The notes under the pieces were generated by a model. That model was not told the origin of the DNA. It worked only from the letters and a program-made list of their open reading frames with translations, and did no database searches. DNA of 64,000 bases from Bradyrhizobium diazoefficiens (GTDB lineage Bacteria; Pseudomonadota; Alphaproteobacteria; Rhizobiales; Xanthobacteraceae), in NCBI RefSeq assembly GCF_016616885.1, contig NZ_CP067102.1:806001-870000 (forward strand), in the 5' to 3' direction. A program made the translations under genes and the position numbers. Below are positions 16,673 through 24,393 of this stretch, piece by piece (positions within the stretch are counted from its first letter, which is position 1; each line of letters starts with the position of its first letter).

Positions 16673-17287
16673 TCAGGCGGCCTGGATCAGCCCTTCCTTC
16701 TTCAAGGCCTCCTGCACCTTCGGCCGCGCCGCGACGCGGGCCTTGTAGGCGGCGAGGTTCGGCATCGCCGAGAGGTCGAACTTCATCCGATCGCCCCAGG
16801 TCAGCATCGTGAAGAGATAGCCGTCGGCGACCGAGAACTGCTTGCCCATGAGGTAGTCGCGGCCGGCGAGCTCGCTGTCGATGTGCTTCAGCTTGCCCAT
16901 GACGCGGTCCTTGAAGAACGCCTTGGCGTCGTCATTCAGCGCCGGTGCGAACAGCGGGCCAAAGCTCTTGTGCACCTCGGAGGTGAGGAAGTTCAGCCAT
17001 TCGAGCAGCTTGTAGCGCTCGGAACTGTCGCGCGCGGGCGCCAGCGCCTTGGCCGGGACCTTGTCGGCGATCATCTGGACAATGACCGGCCCTTCGGTCA
17101 CGATCTCGCCGCTGTCGAGGCCCAGCGCGGGGACCTGACCCTTCGGATTGACCTTCAGATAGTCTTCACCGTTCTCGAGCTTCTTGGCCCGGATATCGAC
17201 CTTGACCAGCTCATAGGGCAGGTCGGCCTCCAGGAGCGCGATATGGGGGGACAGCGAGCAGGCGCCGGGCGAGTAATACAGTTTCAT
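16673..17287 (-). CDS. gstA: Beta-class glutathione S-transferase
   Basis: The 204-residue enzyme starts MKLYYSPGACSLSPHIALLE. Cys10 is the glutathione-contacting residue typical of bacterial beta-class GSTs, and KVNPKGQVPAL carries the cis-proline of the thioredoxin-like domain (about 1-80). The helical C-terminal domain includes FSVADGYLFTMLTW near 152. It conjugates or reduces substrates with glutathione in the cytoplasm. It diverges from a MarR regulator across 126 bp holding a perfect 12-bp inverted repeat, so MarR control is likely. The glutathione-synthesis gene gshA lies 3 genes away on the other strand. Confidence 0.93.
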   Translation of the reverse strand: MKLYYSPGACSLSPHIALLEADLPYELVKVDIRAKKLENGEDYLKVNPKGQVPALGLDSGEIVTEGPVIVQMIADKVPAKALAPARDSSERYKLLEWLNFLTSEVHKSFGPLFAPALNDDAKAFFKDRVMGKLKHIDSELAGRDYLMGKQFSVADGYLFTMLTWGDRMKFDLSAMPNLAAYKARVAARPKVQEALKKEGLIQAA

Positions 17288-17333
17288 GGAATTTCCTCCT
17301 CTTGACGCTTGGTTGGGGCGAAGGAACGCCTAC

Positions 17334-17373
17334 ATGCACCTGCATGCAATAGTCAAGATTGATGCAGGTGCAT
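17334..17373. promoter_or_regulatory. Perfect inverted repeat between gst and marR (candidate MarR operator)
   Basis: ATGCACCTGCAT (17334-17345) and ATGCAGGTGCAT (17362-17373) are exact reverse complements of 12 bp separated by 16 bp. They are central in the divergent 126-bp promoter region. On the gst strand a TTGACT (-35-like) lies inside the spacer at 17356-17351, so a protein bound here would block gst transcription. Binding by the adjacent MarR protein is inferred. Confidence 0.65.
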
Positions 17374-17413
17374 CGAGTGGGGTAAGAAGCGGACGACGAG
17401 TTTGAGCGGGACC

Positions 17414-17911
17414 ATGAAACGCAAACCATCGACCGAGGCAACCAGTGCCTGGATCCGCCTGATGCGGGTGCAGAGCCGTGTGCTCGACTGCGTCGAGCAG
17501 GACCTGAAGAAGGCCGGTTTCCCACCGCTGGCATGGTACGACGCGCTGCTCGAATTGTCGCGCGCGCCGAGCGGAGAGCTGCGCCCGGTGGAACTCGAGC
17601 GGCAGATGCTGATCCCGCAATACTCCACCTCGCGGCTGATCGACCGCCTGGTCGACGAAGGCCTCGCCTCCCGGCGCGAATGCAAGATCGACAAGCGCGG
17701 CCAATTCGTCGAGATCACGGAGGCCGGCCGCGAATTGCAGAAGCGGATGTGGGGCGCCTACTCGGCTGCGATCGAGAAATATGTCGGCTCGAAATTGTCC
17801 GATGCCGATGCCGTCAAGCTCAGCGGTCTGCTCGACCGGTTAGGCTGCTCGTGCGGCGAGATGAAGCTGCCGCCCGTCGTCAACGTCAACGAAACTTCGC
17901 CGTCGCGATGA
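17414..17911 (+). CDS. MarR-family transcriptional regulator
   Basis: A 165-residue protein with the MarR plan: helix 1 (WIRLMRVQSRVLDCVEQDL), a winged helix-turn-helix at about 50-115 (LELSRAPSGELRPVELERQMLIPQYSTSRLIDRLVDEGLASRR), a wing (KIDKRGQFVEITEAGRE) and a C-terminal dimerisation helix. A CSCGEM motif near 150 (two Cys separated by one residue) might be a redox or metal sensor; that is speculative. The ATG at 17414 is used; an upstream TTG at 17402 is possible. It diverges from gst across a perfect inverted repeat, which suggests autoregulation and gst control. Confidence 0.9.
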   Translation: MKRKPSTEATSAWIRLMRVQSRVLDCVEQDLKKAGFPPLAWYDALLELSRAPSGELRPVELERQMLIPQYSTSRLIDRLVDEGLASRRECKIDKRGQFVEITEAGRELQKRMWGAYSAAIEKYVGSKLSDADAVKLSGLLDRLGCSCGEMKLPPVVNVNETSPSR

Positions 17912-18010
17912 CCGCGCGGCAAACCAACAGTCCGCGCGCCCGGTGGGTTCGCGGACCATCCCCGTCACCCCGCGCGCATTCGATCGAAGCGCTTCTGATT
18001 AGAGTTTGAT

Positions 18011-19381
18011 ATGGCGCGAGACCAGATCGATATGACGCCGCTGCAATCGCGCGACGAGCTCGTTGCGTGGTTCGAGGCCGGCTGCAAGGACCCGTCCGAA
18101 TTCCGCATGGGCACCGAGCACGAGAAGACGCCGTTCACGCTCGAAGGCCATCGTCCGGTGCCTTATGAGGGCGCGCGCGGCATCGGCGCGCTGCTCGAAG
18201 GCATGAAGCTCCTGCTCGGCTGGGAGCCGATCATGGAGAAGGGCAGCATCATCGGTCTCTACGACGTCACCGGCGGCGGCGCGATCTCACTCGAGCCCGG
18301 CGGACAGTTCGAGCTCTCCGGCGCACCGGTCGAGAATGTGCACCAGACCCAGAGCGAGCTGATGGCGCATCTGGCGCAGGTGCGCGAGATTGCGACCCCG
18401 CTCGGCATCGGCTTTCTCGGTCTCGGCATGACGCCGTCCTGGTCGCGCGCCGACATTCCGGTGATGCCCAAGGGTCGCTACAAGATCATGACCAATTACA
18501 TGCCGAAGGTCGGACAGTACGGCCTCGACATGATGTACCGGACCTGCACGGTGCAGACCAATCTCGACTTCTCGTCGGAAGCCGACATGGTCAAGAAGCT
18601 GCGCGTCTCGCTGGCGCTGCAGCCGGTCGCGACCGCTCTGTTCGCCAATTCGCCGTTCACCGAAGGCAAACCGAACGGCTTCCTCTCCTTCCGCTCCGAG
18701 ATCTGGCGTGACACCGACAATGCGCGCGCCGGCATGATGCCGTGGGCGTTCGAGGACGGCATGGGTTTTGAGCGCTATGTCGACTATGCGCTCGACGTGC
18801 CCATGTATTTCGTCAAGCGCGGCGAAGATTACATCGACGTGTCGGGCTCCTCGTTCCGCGCCTTCTTCGACGGCCGCAACAACAATCTGCCCGGCGAGCG
18901 TCCGACCCTGTCGGACTGGGCCAACCATCTCTCGACGATCTTCCCGGAAGTGCGGCTCAAGCGCTATCTCGAGATGCGGGGCTCCGATGGCGGCCCGTGG
19001 GGCCGTCTGCCGGCGCTGTCGGCGTTCTGGGCCGGGCTGCTCTATGACGATGTGTCGCTCGACGCCGCCTGGGACCTCGTGAAGCACTGGACCACGCCTG
19101 AGCGTCAGGCCCTGCGCGACGACGTGCCGCGCTTCGGCTTCAAGGCGCGGATCAAGGACCGCTATCTCTTTGAGATCGCCAAGGAGTGCCTCGTCCTGGC
19201 CCATGCGGGCCTGCGTCGCCGCGGCCGCATCGATGCGATCGGCCGCGACGAAACGCGGCATCTGGAGCCGCTCGACCGCATCATCGATTCCGGCCGCACC
19301 CCGGCCGAGGAGATGCTCGAGAAGTTCAACGGCGCCTGGAAAGGCTCGGTGGAACCGGCCTACACGGAATACGCGTTCTAG
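18011..19381 (+). CDS. gshA: Glutamate-cysteine ligase, plant/alphaproteobacterial type
   Basis: This 456-residue ligase makes gamma-glutamylcysteine from glutamate, cysteine and ATP, the first step of glutathione synthesis. Diagnostic segments are FRMGTEHEKTPFT near residue 35 (acidic metal-binding residues), GGGAISLEPGGQFELSGAP near 90, TCTVQTNLDFSSEADM near 178 and LPGERPTLSDWANH near 295. Length and motifs match the GCS2 family of Rhizobiales and plants rather than the E. coli type. The gene lies 99 bp after the marR gene, so the block gst-marR-gshA groups glutathione functions. Confidence 0.94.
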   Translation: MARDQIDMTPLQSRDELVAWFEAGCKDPSEFRMGTEHEKTPFTLEGHRPVPYEGARGIGALLEGMKLLLGWEPIMEKGSIIGLYDVTGGGAISLEPGGQFELSGAPVENVHQTQSELMAHLAQVREIATPLGIGFLGLGMTPSWSRADIPVMPKGRYKIMTNYMPKVGQYGLDMMYRTCTVQTNLDFSSEADMVKKLRVSLALQPVATALFANSPFTEGKPNGFLSFRSEIWRDTDNARAGMMPWAFEDGMGFERYVDYALDVPMYFVKRGEDYIDVSGSSFRAFFDGRNNNLPGERPTLSDWANHLSTIFPEVRLKRYLEMRGSDGGPWGRLPALSAFWAGLLYDDVSLDAAWDLVKHWTTPERQALRDDVPRFGFKARIKDRYLFEIAKECLVLAHAGLRRRGRIDAIGRDETRHLEPLDRIIDSGRTPAEEMLEKFNGAWKGSVEPAYTEYAF

Positions 19382-19415
19382 AGCTCGGAAAACCGCGTCA
19401 CACTTTGCGCGAACG

Positions 19416-19431
19416 CGGCCCTTCGGGGCCG
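19416..19431 (+). terminator. UUCG-capped hairpin after gshA
   Basis: CGGCCC-TTCG-GGGCCG forms a 6-bp GC stem closed by a stable UUCG tetraloop, 34 bp after the gshA stop. No T tract follows, so termination is only possible; it might also protect the 3' end. Confidence 0.35.
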
Positions 19432-19548
19432 GATCATGCGTTAGGGCTACGAGCAGGATTTAGCCTGTTCATCGCCCATACAGGTTTGCGGCGATCAAAT
19501 GACCGGCCGAAAAACCTGAGCGCCGTCAATAACTCGAAAGCTGATCTG

Positions 19549-20136
19549 ATGGGGAAGGGCCGCCTGCCTGCCGTCATGGCAAAGGTCTTGGCAAAGGTTT
19601 TGGCAAGCGTCGTGGCCTGCATCACGCTGCTGTTGCTCGTGCCTGCGAGTGGGCCCGCGCGCGCCCAGACGGCGTTCGATCGGCCCGGCGGCGATTATTC
19701 CAGCACGCCGATGCCGTCGGGCGATCCCGAAGATTGCGCGCTGCTCTGTGAGCGCGATCGCCGCTGTCGCTCCTGGAGCTTCAGCTATCCCGACATCGAC
19801 GGCGCCGCGGCGGTGTGCTGGCTCAAGAATACGGTGCCGCCGCGGCAGCCCGCCAATTGCTGCATCTCCGGCGTGCGCGGCGCCGGCGTGATCGAGCCGC
19901 GCGTCGAGGGCGTGGAGACCTCGATCGACCGCCCCGGCGGCGATTTGCGCAATTTCGAGCTCAAGGACGGCGAAGGGGAGGACGTCTGCAAGGCCGCCTG
20001 CACTGCCGACAACAAATGCCGCGCCTTCACCTATGCCCGTCCCGGCTATACGGGCCGCGAAGCGCGCTGCTTCCTGAAAAAGGACATCAAGCCGCCGCGG
20101 CGAAAGGCCGGGTTCACGTCGGGCGTGGTGAGATAG
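19549..20136 (+). CDS. Secreted PAN/Apple-domain protein
   Basis: A protein of about 195 residues with an N-terminal signal segment (VLASVVACITLLLLVPASGPARA) and two similar cysteine-rich PAN/Apple modules. Module one (about 42-105) runs FDRPGGDYSSTP...DCALLCERDRRCRSWSF...CWLKN and module two (about 120-190) DRPGGDLRNFEL...VCKAACTADNKCRAFTY...CFLKK. PAN modules bind protein or carbohydrate, so an extracytoplasmic adhesion or binding role is likely. The start is uncertain: ATG at 19549 or 19576 both keep the signal. It converges on the nucleotidyltransferase gene 7 bp away. Confidence 0.8.
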   Translation: MGKGRLPAVMAKVLAKVLASVVACITLLLLVPASGPARAQTAFDRPGGDYSSTPMPSGDPEDCALLCERDRRCRSWSFSYPDIDGAAAVCWLKNTVPPRQPANCCISGVRGAGVIEPRVEGVETSIDRPGGDLRNFELKDGEGEDVCKAACTADNKCRAFTYARPGYTGREARCFLKKDIKPPRRKAGFTSGVVR

Positions 20137-20143
20137 GCTCGGA

Positions 20144-20710
20144 TTACTCCGCTGCTATCACCGTAAGCTCCGGCCATAGCGCTTTCCATCGCGCTGCCTT
20201 GGTCGCGTAGTTCGCCGCAGAAAAATTCAGGGCTGGGTTGGGCCGCACGATCAATCTCTCGACGTCGTCGAACCCATGCGGTGCGTAGACCTCATGACCA
20301 TTATCCAAGCGCCTCACGCCGATTTGCGTGTTCTGCGTGAGGAAGCGGTCGATGCCGTCAGTCGCGCGCGTCAAGGGCGGATAGGGCAGGCCGTGCTTGG
20401 CCGGATACCAAAGATGCACGCGGGCCTGATTGCGGATCTCGATCTTGGCGCCGAGATGCCCGAGCCGTTCGTGCAGCGTGCGGATCACGGTGTCCTCGGC
20501 TTCCCACGACGTATCGGGGTCAAAATAGAACGCGTCATAATCGGAGATGCCGTGATCGATCGCACGGCCCGTCAGCACGTTCCAGACCGTCTGAGCCAGG
20601 CAGCCCGCCACCAGCCATGCATCCGGCAGCGCGAGCCGAGGTAGTTCATCGAGGATCGCACCGTTGACTGGATTCTGCAGCGCGAGGGCAAGAAATTCGT
20701 CCTTGCCCAC
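20144..20710 (-). CDS. Nucleotidyltransferase-family protein (PF06042-like)
   Basis: The 188-residue protein belongs to the NTP_transf_6 (formerly DUF925) group. It shows LVAGCLAQTVWNVLTGR near residue 33 (glycine motif), the acidic metal-binding motif SDYDAFYFDPDTSWEAED near 57, and a conserved basic HLWYPAKHG near 99. The fold is that of small nucleotidyltransferases, but the substrate is unknown. It lies 11 bp after the lepB stop on the same strand, so it may be read through from the tldD-lepB unit. Confidence 0.8.
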   Translation of the reverse strand: MGKDEFLALALQNPVNGAILDELPRLALPDAWLVAGCLAQTVWNVLTGRAIDHGISDYDAFYFDPDTSWEAEDTVIRTLHERLGHLGAKIEIRNQARVHLWYPAKHGLPYPPLTRATDGIDRFLTQNTQIGVRRLDNGHEVYAPHGFDDVERLIVRPNPALNFSAANYATKAARWKALWPELTVIAAE

Positions 20711-20721
20711 CCTGCGATCAA

Positions 20722-21498
20722 TCAGTGCACGGCGGTGAAGAACCGCGCGAGGCGGAAGCCGGAGAGCCAGGTCCAGACCGGCTGGCCGCGCATGCCGAGA
20801 TCCCAGGAGCCGAGCACGGCATCGGCACGGCCGACCAGATTGTCGATCGGCAGCAGGCCGACGCCGCCAGAGCGCAGCGGCACGCGGCTGTCGGCCGAAT
20901 TGTCGCGGTTGTCGCCGAGCACGAACAGATGTCCGGGCGGAACCGTCACTTCCTGCGTGTTGTCGAGCGGACCGTTGTCGCGCATCTTGAAGATCAGGTG
21001 CTTGACGCCGTTCGGCAGCGTCTCGACGTAGCGATAGGCGGGCTCGCTGCCGCCATTGTCGTCCTCGGCGGCACCGACGCCATCAGGCTTGAGCTCGGCG
21101 GGGCGATCGTTGATGAAGAGCTGACCCTGTCGCATCTGGATGCGGTCGCCGGGCAGACCGACTACGCGCTTGACCCAGGCCTGCGAGCGGTCGCCGGGCC
21201 AGCGGAACACCACGACATCGCCTGCCTTGGGCGTCTCCGCGAACACGCGGCCGGTTTCCGGCAGGTTGATCTGGATCGGCAGCGACGAGGTGCCGTAGCC
21301 ATAGGGGAATTTCGAGGCGAGCAGCGCGTCGCCGATCAAGAGCGTCGGCTCCATCGAGCCCGACGGCACGTAGAACGGCTCGGCCAGCGCGCCCTTGGCG
21401 ATGAAGACGGCGGCGACGATGCCGGCGAGCTGCACGAGCTGGCCGCCCCAGCCGCTGCTCTTCCGCTTGGTGCTGACAGTTACTTTTTCAACGCTCAT
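20722..21498 (-). CDS. lepB: Signal peptidase I
   Basis: A 258-residue inner-membrane serine protease that removes Sec signal peptides. One N-terminal transmembrane helix (about 20-38) leads to the catalytic Ser48 in PSGSMEPTL (box B). The catalytic Lys110 lies in WVKRVVGLPGD (box D), and box E (GDNRDNSADSR) follows near residue 200. The length is usual for alphaproteobacteria, which have a single N-terminal anchor. The ATG overlaps the tldD stop in ATGA, so the genes are translationally coupled. Family S26 leader peptidases need no cofactor. Confidence 0.93.
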   Translation of the reverse strand: MSVEKVTVSTKRKSSGWGGQLVQLAGIVAAVFIAKGALAEPFYVPSGSMEPTLLIGDALLASKFPYGYGTSSLPIQINLPETGRVFAETPKAGDVVVFRWPGDRSQAWVKRVVGLPGDRIQMRQGQLFINDRPAELKPDGVGAAEDDNGGSEPAYRYVETLPNGVKHLIFKMRDNGPLDNTQEVTVPPGHLFVLGDNRDNSADSRVPLRSGGVGLLPIDNLVGRADAVLGSWDLGMRGQPVWTWLSGFRLARFFTAVH

Positions 21499-22922
21499 GC
21501 GCCCGTTCCACCCACCGTAATGCGTTCCATCAGCAGCGACGGCTGGCCGACGCCGACAGGCACGCCTTGGCCGTTCTTGCCGCAGGTGCCGATGCCGGTA
21601 TCGAGCGCGAGATCGTTGCCGATCATGCGGATGCGATGCAGGTCGGTCGGCCCGTTGCCGATCAGCATGGCGCCCTTCAGCGGCGCGCCGATCTTGCCGT
21701 TCTCGATCTTGTAGGCCTCGGTGCACTGGAAGACGTATTTGCCCGAGGTGATGTCGACCTGCCCGCCGCCGAAATTCGCGGCGAACACGCCGTTCTTCAC
21801 CGACGCGAGAATCTCGGCCGGGTCGCGGTCGCCCGCGAGCATGTAGGTGTTGGTCATGCGCGGCATTGGCACATGGGCATAGCCCTGGCGGCGGCCGTTG
21901 CCGGTCGGCTTCATGTTCATCAGCCGCGCGTTCTGGCGGTCCTGCATGTAGCCGACCAGGATGCCGTCCTCGATCAGCACGGTGCGATTGGTCGGCGTGC
22001 CTTCGTCGTCGATCGAGAGCGAGCCACGCCTTGAGGCGATGGTGCCGTCGTCGACCACGGTGACGCCCTTGGCCGCGACCTGCTGGCCCATCAGACCGGC
22101 AAATGCAGACGTCTTCTTGCGGTTGAAGTCGCCCTCGAGGCCATGACCGACCGCTTCATGCAGCATCACGCCGGGCCAGCCGGCGCCGAGCACCACGTCC
22201 ATCTCGCCGGCGGGGGCGGGAATCGATTCCAGATTGACCAGCGCCTCGCGCAGCGCGCCGTCGGCGGCGTCGCGCCAGGACTGAGTCTCGATGAATTCGG
22301 CATAGCCGGCGCGGCCGCCATAACCCTTGCTGCCGCTTTCCTGGCGATCGCCCTGGCCGGCGACGACGGAGACGTTGACGCGCACCAGCGGACGGATGTC
22401 GCGATAGCTCTCGCCGTCCGGCCGCAGGATCTCGACGACCTGCCATGTCGCACCCAGGCTGACGCTGACCTGCCGCACCCGCGGATCCTTGTCGCGCAAG
22501 TAGGCGTCGATTTCGGCCAGCAGCTTGACCTTGATCTCGAAGCCCGGCGCGTCCAGCGGATTGTCGTCGGAGTACAGCCGCACGTTGGTATGCGCCGGTG
22601 GGGCGGCAAAGCTGCCGGAATAGCCGCCGCGGACGGCGGCCACCGCGTCGGCGGCCCGAATCAGCGCCGGCAGCGACACGTCGGAGGAATGCGCATAGCC
22701 GACCGCATCGTCCTTCACCGCGCGCAGGCCGAATCCCTGCGAGGTGTCGTAGGTCGCCTGCTTCAGCCGCCCATTGTCGAACATCAGCGCTTCGGTCTGG
22801 CTGTATTCCAGGAACAATTCGCCGTCGTCGGCACCGGCAAGGCCGCGCGCGACCTCGTGGCGAACCTGGTCGCGGTCGAGATTGGCACGGTCGAGCAGGG
22901 AGCTTGTGGCAGGGTTGGTCAT
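21495..22922 (-). CDS. tldD: Metalloprotease TldD
   Basis: A 475-residue protein of the TldD/PmbA family, which forms a zinc protease heterodimer with PmbA/TldE and cleaves small peptides or modified substrates in the cytoplasm. The zinc signature HEAVGHGLEGDF is at about 255-266 (HExxxH), and the conserved GTCGKNGQGVPVGVGQPSLL closes the active site near the C-terminus. GRRQGYAHVPMPRMTNTYM is also typical. I chose the ATG at 22920-22922 with GGACGG just upstream; the ATG at 22934 adds four residues. The stop overlaps the lepB start. No tldE partner is in the window. Confidence 0.93.
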   Translation of the reverse strand: MTNPATSSLLDRANLDRDQVRHEVARGLAGADDGELFLEYSQTEALMFDNGRLKQATYDTSQGFGLRAVKDDAVGYAHSSDVSLPALIRAADAVAAVRGGYSGSFAAPPAHTNVRLYSDDNPLDAPGFEIKVKLLAEIDAYLRDKDPRVRQVSVSLGATWQVVEILRPDGESYRDIRPLVRVNVSVVAGQGDRQESGSKGYGGRAGYAEFIETQSWRDAADGALREALVNLESIPAPAGEMDVVLGAGWPGVMLHEAVGHGLEGDFNRKKTSAFAGLMGQQVAAKGVTVVDDGTIASRRGSLSIDDEGTPTNRTVLIEDGILVGYMQDRQNARLMNMKPTGNGRRQGYAHVPMPRMTNTYMLAGDRDPAEILASVKNGVFAANFGGGQVDITSGKYVFQCTEAYKIENGKIGAPLKGAMLIGNGPTDLHRIRMIGNDLALDTGIGTCGKNGQGVPVGVGQPSLLMERITVGGTGA

Positions 22923-23090
22923 GCGTCCGTCCATTACCGGGGGATGTGGGGCAAGATAATGGTTTCGGAACGGTTCCGCGAGGGGCGGGCCGTCACATTA
23001 CAGAAACGATAGGTGCGACTCTGCTTTAAGCCGGCTTTCAAGCTTTGCGGGTATGACAGCGTCACTCTGGGCGAGAGCCGCGGCAAAAGC

Positions 23091-23378
23091 ATGTGGAATT
23101 CCTTGCTTGTGTTCTGGGATCAGTATCACGGCCTGATCATTGGCTTCGCCGTCTTGGCGCTGGTGCTGCTCGCCAATCAGCTGATCTATCGCCGCTTCTG
23201 GACATCCTATCCCACTCGCGAGGCCTATCTCGCCGCACATCCTGGCTGCGAGACCGCTGACGGCATCGTTTGCGCGACGTGCCGGCAGAGAGCGCTGGAA
23301 GGGCCCGTGGCCGGCCGAGGCCGCATCTATCGCTGCGGCTGGTGCGAGACCGAGCTTTATCGCGTCGATGGGGCTTGA
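23091..23378 (+). CDS. Small membrane protein with a possible zinc-ribbon tail
   Basis: A 95-residue protein with one transmembrane helix (LIIGFAVLALVLLANQLIY, about 15-33), a basic-aromatic linker (RRFWTSYPTREAYLAAHPGCE) and a C-terminal CxxC...CxxC array: C62-A-T-C65 and C83-G-W-C86. Four paired cysteines about 18 residues apart look like a zinc ribbon or rubredoxin-like knuckle on the cytoplasmic side. I do not know the family. It diverges from tldD and converges tightly (6 bp) on the ialB-like gene. Confidence 0.65.
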   Translation: MWNSLLVFWDQYHGLIIGFAVLALVLLANQLIYRRFWTSYPTREAYLAAHPGCETADGIVCATCRQRALEGPVAGRGRIYRCGWCETELYRVDGA

Positions 23379-23384
23379 GCGCCC

Positions 23385-23945
23385 CTACGGCAGCTTGTCA
23401 TAGCCCTCGCCGAGCCCGTTCAGGCTGAGCGGGAAGCCGATGCCTTCTTCGGGCGTCTCGAAGATGATGAAGGTCGCGGTCTTGGCGCTGCGAAGCTGGC
23501 CGAGCAGCTTGTCGTCCATGACGACCTCGGCGACGCAGCCATTGGGGAGGCAGCGGACGAAGCCGGCGCGGCCGACGTCCTGGTTGTCGAGCTTGAGCCC
23601 GAGGCCGGAGGGCAGCAGCACGCCCAGGGGGGCGACCACGCGCATCAGGCGGCTCTTCTGGTCGGCGGTCTTGAGCACGATTACGGTGAGGCCGGCATTG
23701 GAGCGGTCTTCCGCCACCACGCTCTGGATCAGGGCGCATTGCTCGGCCTGGGCGCCCGGCGGGGTGTCGCAGCGAATCTGCCAGTCGCCATGGACGGAGC
23801 GCACCGCGCCCTGCGCATGGGCGAGGCTGGGCAGGAAAAGGCTCGGCAATGCAAGGAAGAGGGCCGCGGCCAGGAGGCCGATCAGCGCCTTGAGGCCATC
23901 AGCCGGCCAAATAGCCGATCTTGCCATGCATCTCGAATGCCCCAT
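23385..23945 (-). CDS. Invasion-associated locus B (IalB) family protein
   Basis: A 186-residue exported protein with a hydrophobic leader (LKALIGLLAAALFLALPSLFLPSLAHA) and then the IalB pattern: VHGDWQIRCDTPPGAQAEQCAL near 50, LGVLLPSGLGLKLDN near 103 and GFVRCLPNGCVAEVVMDD near 120. Conserved cysteines suggest disulphides in the periplasm. IalB was named for a Bartonella invasion protein, but in Rhizobiales it is a widespread periplasmic protein of unclear function. The start (ATG 23945 or 23927) is not certain. Confidence 0.85.
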   Translation of the reverse strand: MGHSRCMARSAIWPADGLKALIGLLAAALFLALPSLFLPSLAHAQGAVRSVHGDWQIRCDTPPGAQAEQCALIQSVVAEDRSNAGLTVIVLKTADQKSRLMRVVAPLGVLLPSGLGLKLDNQDVGRAGFVRCLPNGCVAEVVMDDKLLGQLRSAKTATFIIFETPEEGIGFPLSLNGLGEGYDKLP

Positions 23946-24393
23946 CGGGGTGGGTCCCTCTGCTCGCTTGGGTCGCTCGCGCTGGTGGACTGATACGGCA
24001 ATGACGGCGTCTTGAAGGCAATTCCCAAGCAAATCCCGCGCCGCCTTAGCCTGCCATCGCCGGCACGAATCAGGTTCCTGCGCAACTGTCCGCCAGTGCC
24101 TACCGCGGGCAATTCAGCTGTCAAGCCGCGGCATCCCGGGAAACGGTATTTTTGTCTGATGTTGCTGGGAAATATCTTGCGGGTGATGGCTGACAGAGGG
24201 GGCTCAAGACTGCATTGCGATAGATCAAGAATTATGGTTTGAGAGGCTTGATTTCGGCGTTTGAGCGATCTGGCCCCAATTCCTCTTAGAGGTATTCTTG
24301 CGCGGCGGTTTGTCGGACGGGCGGGTCGAATAAGCATTTCCCGGAAATAGGGGAATGCACTTGGGGTGATTTCGTAAGGGGAGCGCGAGCGGC
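23946..24393. other. Gene-free divergent region upstream of the aa3 oxidase operon
   Basis: The 448 bp between the leftward ialB-like gene and coxB hold no convincing gene. They become AT-richer towards coxB and carry a FixK2-like box at 24215-24228. The cox promoter is expected here, but I cannot fix a -35/-10 pair with confidence. Confidence 0.6.
24215..24228. promoter_or_regulatory. FixK2/FNR-like box upstream of coxB
   Basis: TTGC-GATAGA-TCAA fits the Bradyrhizobium FixK2 consensus TTG(A/C)-N6-(T/G)CAA, with a perfect ATCAA right half. It lies 166 bp before the coxB start. One half is weak by the FNR standard (TTGCG instead of TTGAT). A site this loose is expected once or twice by chance in a window this size, so position is the main argument. 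Confidence 0.4.
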
